Below are positions 44,676 through 54,107 of a stretch of 64,000 nt of DNA, in pieces; position 1 is the stretch's first letter, and every line of letters begins with the position of its first letter. The translations under genes were made by a program, and so were the position numbers. A model generated the notes under the pieces. That model had not been told where the DNA came from. It made no database searches and saw only the letters and a program-made list of their open reading frames with translations. The DNA lies in NCBI GenBank assembly GCA_963761005.1, contig CAVXFK010000021.1:52644-116643 (forward strand), read 5' to 3'. The DNA is from DASWJZ01 sp963761005. Lineage in GTDB: Bacteria > Pseudomonadota > Alphaproteobacteria > Rhizobiales > Afifellaceae.

Positions 44676-45701
44676 GTGCTCGAAGCAGTGCTCGTCGGCT
44701 GCGGCGCCATGAGCCGCGCGTGGCTTGAAGCCGCCCGCCAGATCGACAGCCTGTCGATTGTCGGGCTGGTCGACATCGATCTCGACCGCGCCCGCTCACG
44801 TGCCGCCGAGTTCGGTCTCGAAGGCGTAGCCATCGGCGCCTCGCTCGACGCAATTCTTGAACAGACGAAGCCGGCGGTCGTGTTCGATGTGGTCGTTCCC
44901 TCGGCGCGGCCCTCAGTGGCGTCCTCCGCTTTCAAGCATGGTTGCCACCTGCTCAGCGAAAAGCCGTTGGCCCCCAGCCTGGCAGAGGCGCATGCCATGA
45001 TCGCCGCGGCGCGCGACGCCGGGCGGATTCATGCCGTTATCCAGAACCGCCGCTATATCGCGCCCATCCGCCGGATCCGCCGGCTGATCGACAGCGGCAC
45101 CATCGGTAAGCCGACCAGCATCCATTGCGATTTCTTCTTGGCACCGCATTTCGGCGGCTTCCGGGAAGAAATGGACCATGTGCTGCTGCTCGACATGGCC
45201 ATCCATACCTTTGATGCCGCCCGCGCCATGACCGGCCTCGAAGGCCACAGGGTCTATTGCCACGAGTGGAACCCGCCCAACTCATGGTACCGGCATGGGG
45301 CGTCGGCCGCCGCCATCTTCGACATGAGCGACGGCGTCGTCTTCGATTATTGCGGCAGCTGGTGCGCCGACGGTGCGCGGACGAGTTGGGAGGCGGCTTG
45401 GCGCATCGTCGGCGAGCGCGGCACGCTGGTGTGGGATGGACACGACTCGATCAGTGTTGAGGTGGTCGCCGACAACGCGCGGGACGGGCTGTTCAACCAG
45501 ACACGCCCGGTAGAGGTTCCTCCACTCGACGATACCGACGCGATCGGCGGCCACCTCGCAGTTATGAAGGAGTTCGTCACCGCAGTTGGTGGCGGCCCGC
45601 TGCCAGAAACGGTGAGCACCGACAACCTGAACAGCCTGGCGATGGTCTTCGGCGCAATCAGAAGCGCCGAGACCGGCCAGGCCGTCACAATCGAAATCTA
45701 G
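44676..45701 (+). CDS. Gfo/Idh/MocA-family oxidoreductase
   Basis: An NAD(P)-dependent sugar dehydrogenase-like protein, 341 residues. It has a Rossmann start LEAVLVGCGAMSRAWLEAAR, VDIDLDRARSRAAEFG, the family motif SEKPLAPSLAEAHAM with the catalytic Lys, HAVIQNRRYIAPIRR, and MDHVLLLDMAIHTFDAARAM with the Asp/His pair. The GTG at 44676 with a GGGAGG site is chosen; an ATG at 44580 lies inside the operator. As first gene of the xyloside operon it probably oxidises a sugar or sugar acid released by the pathway. Confidence 0.9.
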   Translation: MLEAVLVGCGAMSRAWLEAARQIDSLSIVGLVDIDLDRARSRAAEFGLEGVAIGASLDAILEQTKPAVVFDVVVPSARPSVASSAFKHGCHLLSEKPLAPSLAEAHAMIAAARDAGRIHAVIQNRRYIAPIRRIRRLIDSGTIGKPTSIHCDFFLAPHFGGFREEMDHVLLLDMAIHTFDAARAMTGLEGHRVYCHEWNPPNSWYRHGASAAAIFDMSDGVVFDYCGSWCADGARTSWEAAWRIVGERGTLVWDGHDSISVEVVADNARDGLFNQTRPVEVPPLDDTDAIGGHLAVMKEFVTAVGGGPLPETVSTDNLNSLAMVFGAIRSAETGQAVTIEI

Positions 45702-45711
45702 GACGTCACGC

Positions 45712-46611
45712 ATGACGGACCGTCTTCTCGATGTACGCATCGGAACCATGGTGAAGGCCAACGCGGCCGATCCCGCTGCCTATGTCGGCTCGATCCTTCA
45801 ATACGGCTTCGAGAGCATCCAGCCGTACTTCTGGCAGACGATGGGCGACAAGGACATTTCGCGCCTTGCCGGCCAGATCAAGGAAGCCATCGGCGACGCC
45901 GATGTGAAGGTCAGCGCGCTGGGCATGTTCGGCAATCCGCTTGAGGATCGGGAGCTTGACCGCGAGACGCTGAAGGGCTGGCAGACACTCATCGACAACG
46001 CCCATTTGTTCGGTACCGACATCGTGACCGGTTTCACCGGCCGCATTCGCGGCAAACCGCTGCCTGACAGTCTGCCGCGCTACAGGGAGGTGTGGAGCGA
46101 ACTCGCCAAGCGTGCCGCCGACAAGGGCGTGCGCATCGCCTTCGAGAACTGCGCCATGGACGGCAACTGGGCGACCGGCGACTGGAACATCGCCCATAAT
46201 CCCGACGCCTGGGAGCTGATGTTCAACGAGCTGCCGAACGACAACCTCGGCCTTGAATGGGAGCCCTGTCACCAACTCGTCTATCTGATCGACCCGATCC
46301 CCCAGATCCGCAAGTGGACCGACAGGATCTTCCACGTGCACGGCAAGGACGCGACCGTGCGCTGGGACGTCATCCGCGAGCACGGCATCTTCGGCAAGGC
46401 TCCGTTTGTTCAGATGCGCACGCCGGGTTTCGGCGACAGCGACTGGACACGCGTCATCAGCGAATTGCGGTTGGCCGGCTTCAAGGGCTCGATCACCATC
46501 GAAGGTTGGCACGACCCGGTTTACCGCGGCGCGCTCGAAATGAACGGCCAGGTGCGCGCGCTTGAATATCTGAAGCAGTGCCGCGGAGGGAGCCAATACA
46601 TCCAGGCGTGA
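45712..46611 (+). CDS. Sugar phosphate isomerase/epimerase-like TIM-barrel protein
   Basis: A protein of 299 residues from the xylose-isomerase-like (AP endonuclease 2) superfamily. Metal-ligand positions are recognisable: Glu in VRIAFENCAMDGNW, Asp/His in GLEWEPCHQLVYLIDPIP, His/His in RIFHVHGKDATVRWD and Glu in SITIEGWHDPVYRGAL. It starts 10 bases after the oxidoreductase gene. It may epimerise or isomerise a keto-sugar made by that enzyme; the exact reaction is not deducible. Confidence 0.88.
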   Translation: MTDRLLDVRIGTMVKANAADPAAYVGSILQYGFESIQPYFWQTMGDKDISRLAGQIKEAIGDADVKVSALGMFGNPLEDRELDRETLKGWQTLIDNAHLFGTDIVTGFTGRIRGKPLPDSLPRYREVWSELAKRAADKGVRIAFENCAMDGNWATGDWNIAHNPDAWELMFNELPNDNLGLEWEPCHQLVYLIDPIPQIRKWTDRIFHVHGKDATVRWDVIREHGIFGKAPFVQMRTPGFGDSDWTRVISELRLAGFKGSITIEGWHDPVYRGALEMNGQVRALEYLKQCRGGSQYIQA

Positions 46612-46714
46612 CCTGATCAAACCCTTCGGCCCTGGGGCCGGACAAGAGCAACATCGGCAGCAAGCCGGGCAGCAAGAGGTGTGACGCCCGCATCGGGCAA
46701 AAGGGAGGAAGAAG

Positions 46715-47722
46715 ATGATGACACAGGGAATGAAGGTCAAGTTTTGCAGCGTGCTGCTCGCCGCAGCAAGCGTTCTGGCGCTGACGGCGACCGCGAGCGC
46801 TGCAGCATTGCGCGACAAATGGTGCAGCGACGTGCATCTGCGCTTCTTTGCCGGTGGCGCGGAAGGCGACGCATTTGCCTCCATCGTCTACAACGGTGCC
46901 GTGCAGGCGACGCACGATCTTGGCGCCCAGGTGGAATACGTGTTCTCGGGCTGGAAGGCCGAGACCATGGTGCAGCAGCTGCGCGAAGCGATCGCGGCCC
47001 ACCCCGACGGGATCGCCATGATGGGCCACCCCGGCGAGGCCGCGATCATGCCGCTGGCCAAACAGGCCTATGACGCTGGAATCAAGATGATGTACCAGAA
47101 TGTCCCGCTGCCGGGCGTGGTGGCCAAATACGGCGGCGGTTACGTCGGCGCACAGCAAGCCCAGCAGGGCACGGCGCTCGGCGAGGAAGCCATTCGCCGC
47201 TTCGGTCTGAAGAGCGGCGACAAAGTCATCGTCTTCGGCCCGTTCGACCAGCAGCCGGAGCGTTACGTGCGTGAAGGTTCGACCGCCGATGCGTTCAGCA
47301 AGGCAGGTCTCGTCGTGACCAAGCTGGTCTCCCCGGCGGAAGCCGCGGCCGACCCGAACATCCTCATCCCGGTCATCACGGCCGCGCTCCTCAACCAGCC
47401 TGACACCAAGCTCATCGCGTATGCCGGCGGTCAGCAGCTCGGCAACGTGCCGACCTACATGAAGGCCGCGGGCAAGAAGCCTGGCGAAATCATCCAGATC
47501 GGCTTCGACACCAGCCCGCAGATCGTTCAGGCCTTCAAGGACGGTTGGGTCCAGCTCACCGCCGACCAGCAGCCGTTCCTGCAGGGCTACATGCCAATCC
47601 TGAGCCTCTGCCAGCAGGTGGTTTACGGTCTCGCGCCCATCAACGTCGATACCGGTGCCGGCTTCGTGAACGCCGACAACTACGAGGCGGTCGCGAATCT
47701 GGCCACCGAAGGCCTTCGCTAG
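46715..47722 (+). CDS. Sugar ABC transporter substrate-binding protein (RbsB-like)
   Basis: A periplasmic binding protein of 335 residues with signal peptide FCSVLLAAASVLALTATASA, cleaved after ASA. The mature part has the ribose-binding-type order: FFAGGAEGDAFASIVYNGAV, QQLREAIAAHPDGIAMMGHP, GGGYVGAQQAQQGTALGEEA, DKVIVFGPFDQQPER and a C-terminal TADQQPFLQGYMPILSLCQQ typical of CUT2 systems. It heads the transporter part of the xyloside operon. A xyloside, xylose or isoprimeverose ligand is inferred from the GH31 gene downstream. Confidence 0.92.
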   Translation: MMTQGMKVKFCSVLLAAASVLALTATASAAALRDKWCSDVHLRFFAGGAEGDAFASIVYNGAVQATHDLGAQVEYVFSGWKAETMVQQLREAIAAHPDGIAMMGHPGEAAIMPLAKQAYDAGIKMMYQNVPLPGVVAKYGGGYVGAQQAQQGTALGEEAIRRFGLKSGDKVIVFGPFDQQPERYVREGSTADAFSKAGLVVTKLVSPAEAAADPNILIPVITAALLNQPDTKLIAYAGGQQLGNVPTYMKAAGKKPGEIIQIGFDTSPQIVQAFKDGWVQLTADQQPFLQGYMPILSLCQQVVYGLAPINVDTGAGFVNADNYEAVANLATEGLR

Positions 47723-47732
47723 AACCATTGTT

Positions 47733-47760
47733 GCGCCGTCCGCCATCCGGCGGGCGGCGC
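47733..47760 (+). terminator. Intercistronic hairpin after the RbsB-like gene
   Basis: GCGCCGTCCGCC, loop ATCC and GGCGGGCGGCGC form a 12-bp stem with one G-T pair. It lies 11 bases after the stop, with no T tract, and probably protects the binding-protein message. Confidence 0.6.
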
Positions 47761-47781
47761 ACATTCCCGGGACCCGTCGAT

Positions 47782-48555
47782 ATGGCCGAACACCTCATCG
47801 AACTCAGAAACATCACCAAATCGTTCGGAAGCGTCTACGCGCTCGGCGGTGTCACTCTGCACGTCGATCCCGGCGAAGTGGTCGGTCTGATCGGCGATAA
47901 CGGCGCCGGCAAGTCGACCCTCATCAAGATTCTCTCCGGTGTGATCAAGCCGACCTCCGGCGAAATCCTGGTGCAGGGTAAGGCGGTAAGCAACTGGAAC
48001 CCTGCACGGTCGCGCGCGGCGGGAATCGAGACGGTCTATCAGGACCGCGCACTCGCCGTTCAGCAGTCAATTGTGCGCAATATCTTCATGGGGCGCGAAC
48101 TCGCCGGTCGTCTCGGCTGGCTCGACACGCGCAAGCAGATTGAAGAATCCGAGCGTCTGATGCGGGAGATCGGCTTCACCTCCAGGGTGTTTTCGCCGCG
48201 CTCGATCGTCGGGCAGCTGTCCGGTGGCGAGCGCCAGGGCGTCGCGATCGCGCGTGCCATTCTGAAGGATGCCAGTCTCATCGTTCTCGACGAGCCAACC
48301 ACCGCTCTGTCGCTGACGGAGACCGCCAAGGTCTTCCACTTTGTTCGTCAGGTGCGGGACGCGGGCCGCTCGATCATTTTCATCGGGCACAACATCCATC
48401 ATGTCTACGACATCGCCGAACGCTTCGTCGTGATCGACCGCGGCAAATTGGCAATGGAAAAGCCAAAATCCGAAGTCGGTTCTATTCAGGACCTCATCAA
48501 GTTCATGGAAGACGTGGCACAGGCGGGGCACGTTCAGATGGGGGAGACAGCGTGA
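47782..48555 (+). CDS. Sugar ABC transporter ATP-binding protein (single-domain, RbsA-like)
   Basis: A 257-residue ATPase: Walker A GDNGAGKSTLIK, Q-loop in IETVYQDRAL, signature LSGGERQGVAIARA, Walker B LIVLDEPTTALS and switch His in FIGHNIHHVYDIAERF. The wording is that of one half of RbsA/XylG. CUT2 transporters normally use a two-cassette protein, so this one must dimerise, as in the shorter FrcA-like forms. The stop overlaps the permease start (GTGATG). Confidence 0.92.
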   Translation: MAEHLIELRNITKSFGSVYALGGVTLHVDPGEVVGLIGDNGAGKSTLIKILSGVIKPTSGEILVQGKAVSNWNPARSRAAGIETVYQDRALAVQQSIVRNIFMGRELAGRLGWLDTRKQIEESERLMREIGFTSRVFSPRSIVGQLSGGERQGVAIARAILKDASLIVLDEPTTALSLTETAKVFHFVRQVRDAGRSIIFIGHNIHHVYDIAERFVVIDRGKLAMEKPKSEVGSIQDLIKFMEDVAQAGHVQMGETA

Positions 48556-49571
48556 TGTCGGACACTACCAGGGCGCTTGATGGCAAGCGCGCCGACATTC
48601 ACCCGAGCGACCGTCGATTTCGCCGGATCGTTCTAGCGAACCGCGCTGCACTGGGCTCGCTCGGCGTGTTCGTGGTCATGCTGTTCATTTTCTTCGTCGC
48701 CAATCCCCGGGTGTTCTCCACCTGGGGGCTCTACGTATCGGTGATGACGACGCTGCCAGTGGCACTGTTCATGACGGCACCGCTCGTCTTCATCGTCACC
48801 GCAGGCGAAATCGACCTCTCGTTTCCGGCGGTCTTCGGATTTGCCTCGCTCGCTTTTGCAGTCGTCGTGCAGGCAGGATTCGACCCGTTTCTGGGGATCG
48901 TCGCGGCGATAATAACTGGGGGAGCGCTCGGCTTCGGGATCGGTGCGCTCATCGTCTACGGGGGCCTGTCCTCGCTCGTTGCCTCCCTTGGCATGAACTT
49001 CATGCTGCGCGGCGCCATCCTCATTCTAACGCAGTCGAAGTCCATAGCCATGCCGCAACTGGCGGACAGCCTGGCCTTCAAGGTGGTCTCGAGCAACGTA
49101 TTCGGTGTGCCGGTGCAGATGTTCTGGGCCATCGTTTTCGTCGTGTTCTGTGCATTGCTGTACAACCGCCATCGTTTTGGCGCCCAGGTCCATGTCGTCG
49201 GCGACAATCCCGACAGCTCCAACGAGATGGGCGTCAACGTCAACCTCGTGCGGGTTAAGGTGTTTGGCTTCATGGGCGTTGGAGCCGCGCTGGCCGGCGT
49301 CTTCTCGACCATGATCAATTTCACCTGGTGGCCCACCTCCGGCGACGGCTATCTGCTGCCGGTGATCGCATCCGTATTCGTCGGCGGCACCCCGACGTGG
49401 GGTGGAATCGGGACGGTCCTGGGCGGGGCAATCGGTGCTCTGACCGTCTCGTTCATTCAGACCGGTGTGGTCGGCGCCGGATTGTCGGGCTTCTACGTCC
49501 AGTTCTTTTACGGGATGATCATCATCCTGTCCCTGCTTGGGCACCGCTGGAACCAGGTGCGCTACAGGTAG
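48555..49571 (+). CDS. Sugar ABC transporter permease (RbsC/XylH-like)
   Basis: A CUT2-type permease of 338 residues with about ten helices, beginning LGSLGVFVVMLFIFFVANPR. The family motif VFIVTAGEIDLSFPAVFGFA and the later GDNPDSSNEMGVNVNLVRVK (cytoplasmic coupling loop) and ASVFVGGTPTWGGIGTVLGG are clear. I use the ATG at 48555 that overlaps the ATPase stop; a GTG one codon earlier is equivalent. It forms one importer with the two preceding genes. Confidence 0.93.
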   Translation: MSDTTRALDGKRADIHPSDRRFRRIVLANRAALGSLGVFVVMLFIFFVANPRVFSTWGLYVSVMTTLPVALFMTAPLVFIVTAGEIDLSFPAVFGFASLAFAVVVQAGFDPFLGIVAAIITGGALGFGIGALIVYGGLSSLVASLGMNFMLRGAILILTQSKSIAMPQLADSLAFKVVSSNVFGVPVQMFWAIVFVVFCALLYNRHRFGAQVHVVGDNPDSSNEMGVNVNLVRVKVFGFMGVGAALAGVFSTMINFTWWPTSGDGYLLPVIASVFVGGTPTWGGIGTVLGGAIGALTVSFIQTGVVGAGLSGFYVQFFYGMIIILSLLGHRWNQVRYR

Positions 49572-49584
49572 ATTGGATAGGGAC

Positions 49585-50428
49585 ATGAAGCTTGCAGGCG
49601 AAGTCAGTGTCGTTACCGGCGCAGGTCGAGGGATCGGCAGAGAAATCGCGCTGGAGCATGCGCGGCAGGGGGCAAGAGTTCGCGCTGCTGGCACGAACGG
49701 CGGGCGAGATCAAAGAGGTCGCAGCAGCCATCGTGGCCGAGGGCGGATCGGCTCGAGAATACGTCGTCGATATCGTTGACCTCGATGCGGTCAACGGGAT
49801 CTTTGCGGAGATCGATGAGCACCTCGGCCCGCTCACGGTGCTCGTCAACAACGCCGGCGCCTTCCAGGGGATCGGCCCGATCTGGGACGTTGACCCAGCA
49901 ACGTGGTGGCGTGACGTGGAAACGAATGTCCGCGGCACGTTCAACTGCTGCCGCGCCGCCGTCGCCGGAATGATGCGGCGCGGGCGCGGCCGCATTATCA
50001 ACATGACGGGCGGTGGCACGGCCAGTTCCTTCCCCCACGGCTCCGGCTACGCGACCAGCAAGGCGGGCATTCTGCGCTTCACCGAATGCGTCGACGACAC
50101 ACTTGCCGGAACAGGCGTGCTGGTCTTCGCGATGGATCCGGGCCTCGTACGCACGAGCATGACCGAGTATCAGCTGCAAAGTGCGGCGGGCCAGCGGTAT
50201 CTACCCGGTGTCGAGAATTGGTTTGCAGAAGGCATCAACGTGCCGCCGACACTGGCGGCCCGGCTGAGCGTGGAGATCGCCCGCGGCCGGTTCGACAGGC
50301 TTACCGGACGAATGCTGATGGCGGCGCGCGGCGATCTCGACCTCGACGAACGGGCCATTGACCGGATCGTGACCAATGATCTGCGCAGCCTCCGCGTCAA
50401 CGGCATGCCGCCTGAGGCGCCGAAATGA
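49585..50428 (+). CDS. Short-chain dehydrogenase/reductase, N-terminal frameshift
   Basis: A 280-residue SDR after correction. MKLAGEVSVVTGAGRGIGRE (TGxxxGxG cofactor loop) continues to HARQGARV, then ALLARTAGEIKEVAA in another phase. Dropping one T from GAGTTC at 49676-49681 joins them as GARVALLARTAG. Further motifs are intact: VLVNNAGAF, RIINMTGGGTASSF with the catalytic Ser, GYATSKAGILRF (YxxxK) and FAMDPGLVRTSM. It lies 13 bases after the permease gene and is thought to act on a sugar or polyol in this pathway. As sequenced, translation would stop early. Confidence 0.87.
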
Positions 50429-50578
50429 ACACGGCAGCACGCTTTCAGCCCAGGCGAGATCGCCGGCTGAAGCTCTCCAACATGGCGACGTCCATACATC
50501 GCGACGGCGGCACTTCCGTGTTCCATGCACGGCAAAGCGGCGCGGCTTCGTCGCAATCACAACAAGCGGACACCTGCA

Positions 50579-52882
50579 ATGAAATTCAGTGACGGCCACT
50601 GGCGCATTCCCGAAAATCTCGGTGTGCAACATCCGCTCCACGTCCACGAGGTGAAGGTCGAGGGCGACGAAGTGGTAGCCGAAGTGGCGGCGCTGGAATT
50701 CAGGACGCGCCTCGATCAGATCAACGCCACGGTCTTCACCCTGCGGCTCTTCGCGCCCGCGGAAGGCATCATCGGCGTCCGCATCGCCCACTTCGAGGGT
50801 GGACGGCGGCCGGGACCGGAATTCGCGCTGAATCGGCAGTCGGGTGCAGCGCATATCGAGCAGGACGATCGCTCGGTCACGCTCCATTCCGGCGGCTTGG
50901 CCGCGACCTTGCCGAAGTCCGGCCCCTACACGCTCGATCTTCTGCGCGGTGGCAAGCGCATCACCGGCAGCGCTGCAAAGGCGGGTGGCTATGCCGTCGA
51001 TCGCAACACCGACTTTCCATACATGTTCGAGCGCCTCGATCTGACCGTCGGCACGAACGTTTACGGCCTCGGCGAACGCTTCACGCCATTCGTCAAGAAC
51101 GGCCAGAGTGTCGATATTTGGAACGACGATGGCGGTACCCAAACGGATAAGGCCTACAAGAACATTCCCTTCTTCGTGACCAACCGGGGATGGGGCCTGC
51201 TGGTCAATCACCCAGGCCGCGTCTCGTTCGAGATCGCCACAGAGGAGGTCACCAAGGCGCAATTCAGCGTGAAAGGCGAAAAGCTCGAATACTTGGTCAT
51301 CGATGGCCCGACGCCGAAAGAGGTGCTGACCCGCTACACCGGCCTCACCGGCCGGCCGGCATTGCCGCCGGTCTGGTCATTCGGGCTGTGGCTCTCGACC
51401 TCGTTCACCACGCAATACGACGAAGCGACCGTCAATTCCTTCGTTGACGGCATGCTCGAGCGCGATATCCCGCTCGGCGTGTTTCATTTCGATTGTTTCT
51501 GGATGCGCGGGCTGAACTGGTGCGACTTCGAATGGGATCCCGAGATGTTTCCCGACCCCGCCGGCCAGATCGCCCGTCTCAAGGAGCGCGGGGTGCATGT
51601 CTGCGTCTGGATCAATCCATATATTGCGCAGAGGTCACCGCTCTTCGCCGAAGGTCGCGACAAGGGATACCTGCTCAAGCGCCCGAACGGTGACGTCTGG
51701 CAGTGGGACCACTGGCAGCCAGGCATGGCCTTCGTCGATTTCACCAATCCCGCGGCCGTCGACTGGTACTGCAGCAAGCTGAAGCGCCTGCTCGACATGG
51801 GCGTCGACTGCTTCAAGACGGACTTTGGCGAGCGCATCCCGACGGATGTCGTCTGGCACGACGGCTCCGATCCCGAGCGCATGCACAACTACTATACCTT
51901 GCTTTACAACGGGACGGTCTTCGAGCTCCTGCAAGCGGAAAAGGGCGAGGACGCAATTGTCTTCGCGCGTTCTGCGACGGTCGGTGGCCAGCAGTTCCCC
52001 GTCCATTGGGGTGGCGATTGCGAATCCAACTACAAGTCGATGGCGGAGAGCCTGCGGGGCGGTCTCTCACTGGGTCTCAGCGGTTTCGGCTTCTGGAGTC
52101 ACGATATCTCCGGCTTCGAAGGCACCGCGCCGTCTGATCTTTACAAGCGCTGGTGCGCCTTCGGCCTGCTATCGAGCCACAGCCGCCTGCACGGCATGGA
52201 AAGCTACCGCGTTCCATGGAACTTCGATGCAGAGGCCGTCGATGTCCTGAGGCACTTCTCCAAGCTGAAATGTCGCCTCATGCCCTACCTGTTCGGCGCT
52301 GCCAAACAGGCAAGCCGGACCGGCGTTCCCATGATGCGCGCGATGTTCCTCGAGTTCCCCGATGATCCCGGCGCCGCCTGCCTCGATCAGCAGTACATGC
52401 TGGGCGACGCCTTGCTGGTCGCCCCGGTATTCAGCCAGGACGGCGAGGTCGATGTCTATCTGCCGCCGGGGCGCTGGACGCACCTTCTTTCCGGCAAGGA
52501 GAAGGCCGGTGGATGGCATCATGAGGTACACAACGCCTTCAGCCTGCCGCTCTATGTGCGCGAGAACACGCTGCTTGCCATTGGCGCGCGCGACGACACC
52601 GTCGCCTACGACCATGCCGATGGCGTCACCCTCGAGCTTTATGCGCTCGGCGACGGCCGCTCGGCCGAGTGCGTTGTCTCCGGCAGTGGTTCCGGTTCGC
52701 TTGTCGTCTCCGCACAACGGCAGGGAAAAGAAATCGTCCTAACCGCGGCGGGAACCAAACCCTGGCGTCTGCTGGCGGTGGGGCAAGAGGTAACGTGCGG
52801 CGAAAGCGAGACGACGCGCAACGAACGGGGGACGCTAATCGCGGGCAAGCCGTCGCTGCGGCTGGCCCTTTCCGCCGATTGA
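50579..52882 (+). CDS. yicI: Alpha-xylosidase, glycoside hydrolase family 31 (YicI type)
   Basis: A cytoplasmic exo-enzyme of 767 residues, matching YicI in length. It releases alpha-linked xylose from the non-reducing end of isoprimeverose or xyloglucan fragments. The nucleophile Asp lies in VDCFKTDFGERIPTD, the form typical for alpha-xylosidases rather than alpha-glucosidases, and the acid/base Asp in FPVHWGGDCESNY. FHFDCFWMRGLNWCDFEWDP, WINPYIAQRSPLF and GFGFWSHDISGFEG are other active-site segments. No signal peptide is present. It is the last gene of the LacI-controlled operon and gives the best clue to that operon's substrate. Confidence 0.93.
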   Translation: MKFSDGHWRIPENLGVQHPLHVHEVKVEGDEVVAEVAALEFRTRLDQINATVFTLRLFAPAEGIIGVRIAHFEGGRRPGPEFALNRQSGAAHIEQDDRSVTLHSGGLAATLPKSGPYTLDLLRGGKRITGSAAKAGGYAVDRNTDFPYMFERLDLTVGTNVYGLGERFTPFVKNGQSVDIWNDDGGTQTDKAYKNIPFFVTNRGWGLLVNHPGRVSFEIATEEVTKAQFSVKGEKLEYLVIDGPTPKEVLTRYTGLTGRPALPPVWSFGLWLSTSFTTQYDEATVNSFVDGMLERDIPLGVFHFDCFWMRGLNWCDFEWDPEMFPDPAGQIARLKERGVHVCVWINPYIAQRSPLFAEGRDKGYLLKRPNGDVWQWDHWQPGMAFVDFTNPAAVDWYCSKLKRLLDMGVDCFKTDFGERIPTDVVWHDGSDPERMHNYYTLLYNGTVFELLQAEKGEDAIVFARSATVGGQQFPVHWGGDCESNYKSMAESLRGGLSLGLSGFGFWSHDISGFEGTAPSDLYKRWCAFGLLSSHSRLHGMESYRVPWNFDAEAVDVLRHFSKLKCRLMPYLFGAAKQASRTGVPMMRAMFLEFPDDPGAACLDQQYMLGDALLVAPVFSQDGEVDVYLPPGRWTHLLSGKEKAGGWHHEVHNAFSLPLYVRENTLLAIGARDDTVAYDHADGVTLELYALGDGRSAECVVSGSGSGSLVVSAQRQGKEIVLTAAGTKPWRLLAVGQEVTCGESETTRNERGTLIAGKPSLRLALSAD

Positions 52883-53146
52883 AGCGGCGGGTGAGGAAGC
52901 GCCTGGGAAGTCGGGGCAGGTCAACCCTTATCACGCTTTTTTCGCTGGTCTGCTGGCCACCCACTGGCCCTTTGGCGGAACCCAATTTTTCCGTACGCTG
53001 ATGTTGCGGCTAGTGGGTGTAGGTGAGTGGTGCCTCTCGGGCGTGACCTCGCCAGAACCATGGTATGTGGATGCAGTGCGCTGTTCTGATCGTCCCACGT
53101 GCGCTACCCCCTGAAATAGCCAGGGGCCGGCGAGGGTGCGGGTGAC

Positions 53147-53854
53147 ATGTTCCAATCATTCCTCGATCCACATTTCCTCACGATCGCCGGCAACGTGGTG
53201 GCGGCCTGGTTCGCTGGCGCTGCCATCGGGTTGGAACGAAGCTTCCATGGTCGGCCGGCGGGATTCCGCACCCACGCCCTCGTCTGCTTGTCGTCAGCCA
53301 TTCTAATGGTCGTGTTCAACTTCCAAGAAGATTGGCTGGGTGCAATGCCGATAGAGACGATTCGATCCGACCCGACCCGTATGGCGCAAGGGATAATGAC
53401 CGGCATCGGTTTTCTGGGCGCGGGCCTCATCTTCAAGGAAGGCGTGACTGTCCATGGCCTCACCACAGCCGCCTCCATCTGGACCACCGCGGCGATAGGC
53501 ATCCTACTCGGCATCGGCTTCTTTTACCCGGCTCTGCTGGCAACCGTGGTCACAGTCGGCACACTCAGTGCCTTCCGCCGGGTCGAGGCGCGCATCCCAA
53601 CCCAGATTTACGCGCATCACATCATTCGTTTCTCTGCTGACCGCACCATGACCGAGACCGACCTTAGGGCTATGCTCGAACAGCACGGATTCTCCATCGC
53701 CAATATGGCTTACCGGCTAGAGGAGGGCGGCGGCGTCTTCGAGTACCGGATGATGCTGCGCACACTGAAGAAGCGCGACCTCGAACGGCTGGCTATCGAC
53801 CTGCGCAAGGTCGACGGCATAGTGGAGTTCCGCATTACCCCGAATGACTACTAG
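53147..53854 (+). CDS. mgtC: MgtC/SapB-family membrane protein
   Basis: A 235-residue MgtC-type protein, associated with survival at low magnesium and with intracellular growth in pathogens. The membrane part (about 1-145) has the signatures GAAIGLERSFHGRPAGFRTH, ARMAQGIMTGIGFLGAGLIFKEG (here RMAQGIMTG) and VHGLTTAASIWTTAAIGILL. A C-terminal ACT-like soluble domain follows (about 150-235). The ATG at 53147 fits the family start. The 264-base region upstream contains strong complementary G/C-rich runs (CCCCTG with CAGGGG at 53107-53126), which may be leader structure, but I do not recognise a riboswitch. Confidence 0.9.
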   Translation: MFQSFLDPHFLTIAGNVVAAWFAGAAIGLERSFHGRPAGFRTHALVCLSSAILMVVFNFQEDWLGAMPIETIRSDPTRMAQGIMTGIGFLGAGLIFKEGVTVHGLTTAASIWTTAAIGILLGIGFFYPALLATVVTVGTLSAFRRVEARIPTQIYAHHIIRFSADRTMTETDLRAMLEQHGFSIANMAYRLEEGGGVFEYRMMLRTLKKRDLERLAIDLRKVDGIVEFRITPNDY

Positions 53855-54107
53855 CCGTGTCGTCGATATCGAGCACGACGGTCTTGTGGCGGCATGACCT
53901 AGCTCGTGCAGCACAGATCGACCATCACTAGACGGAGTTCGACGAGGTCGCACAAGGTCGGCGCGTTCTCCTAGCGCGACACAGTCGGCTGGCTTGTCCG
54001 GTCTGCCCCGCTTTCGCAGGCGAGTGAAAATCTGAAAAGGCGGCGTTTGTCAGAGATGATGCGACCGGCCGGGCATCAAGCTCCGATCCACGTCCGGAAC
54101 GGGTCTT
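53855..54107. other. Gap between mgtC and the inverted-repeat element
   Basis: About 250 bases with no supportable gene. Together with the element that follows (54108-54306) and 140 further bases it makes a non-coding stretch of nearly 600 bases in the right part of the island, with the appearance of eroded mobile DNA. Confidence 0.35.

Noticed and set aside
52883..53146. A magnesium riboswitch upstream of mgtC
   Set aside because: There are G/C-rich complementary runs, but I could not match them to the M-box or any other known Mg-responsive leader.
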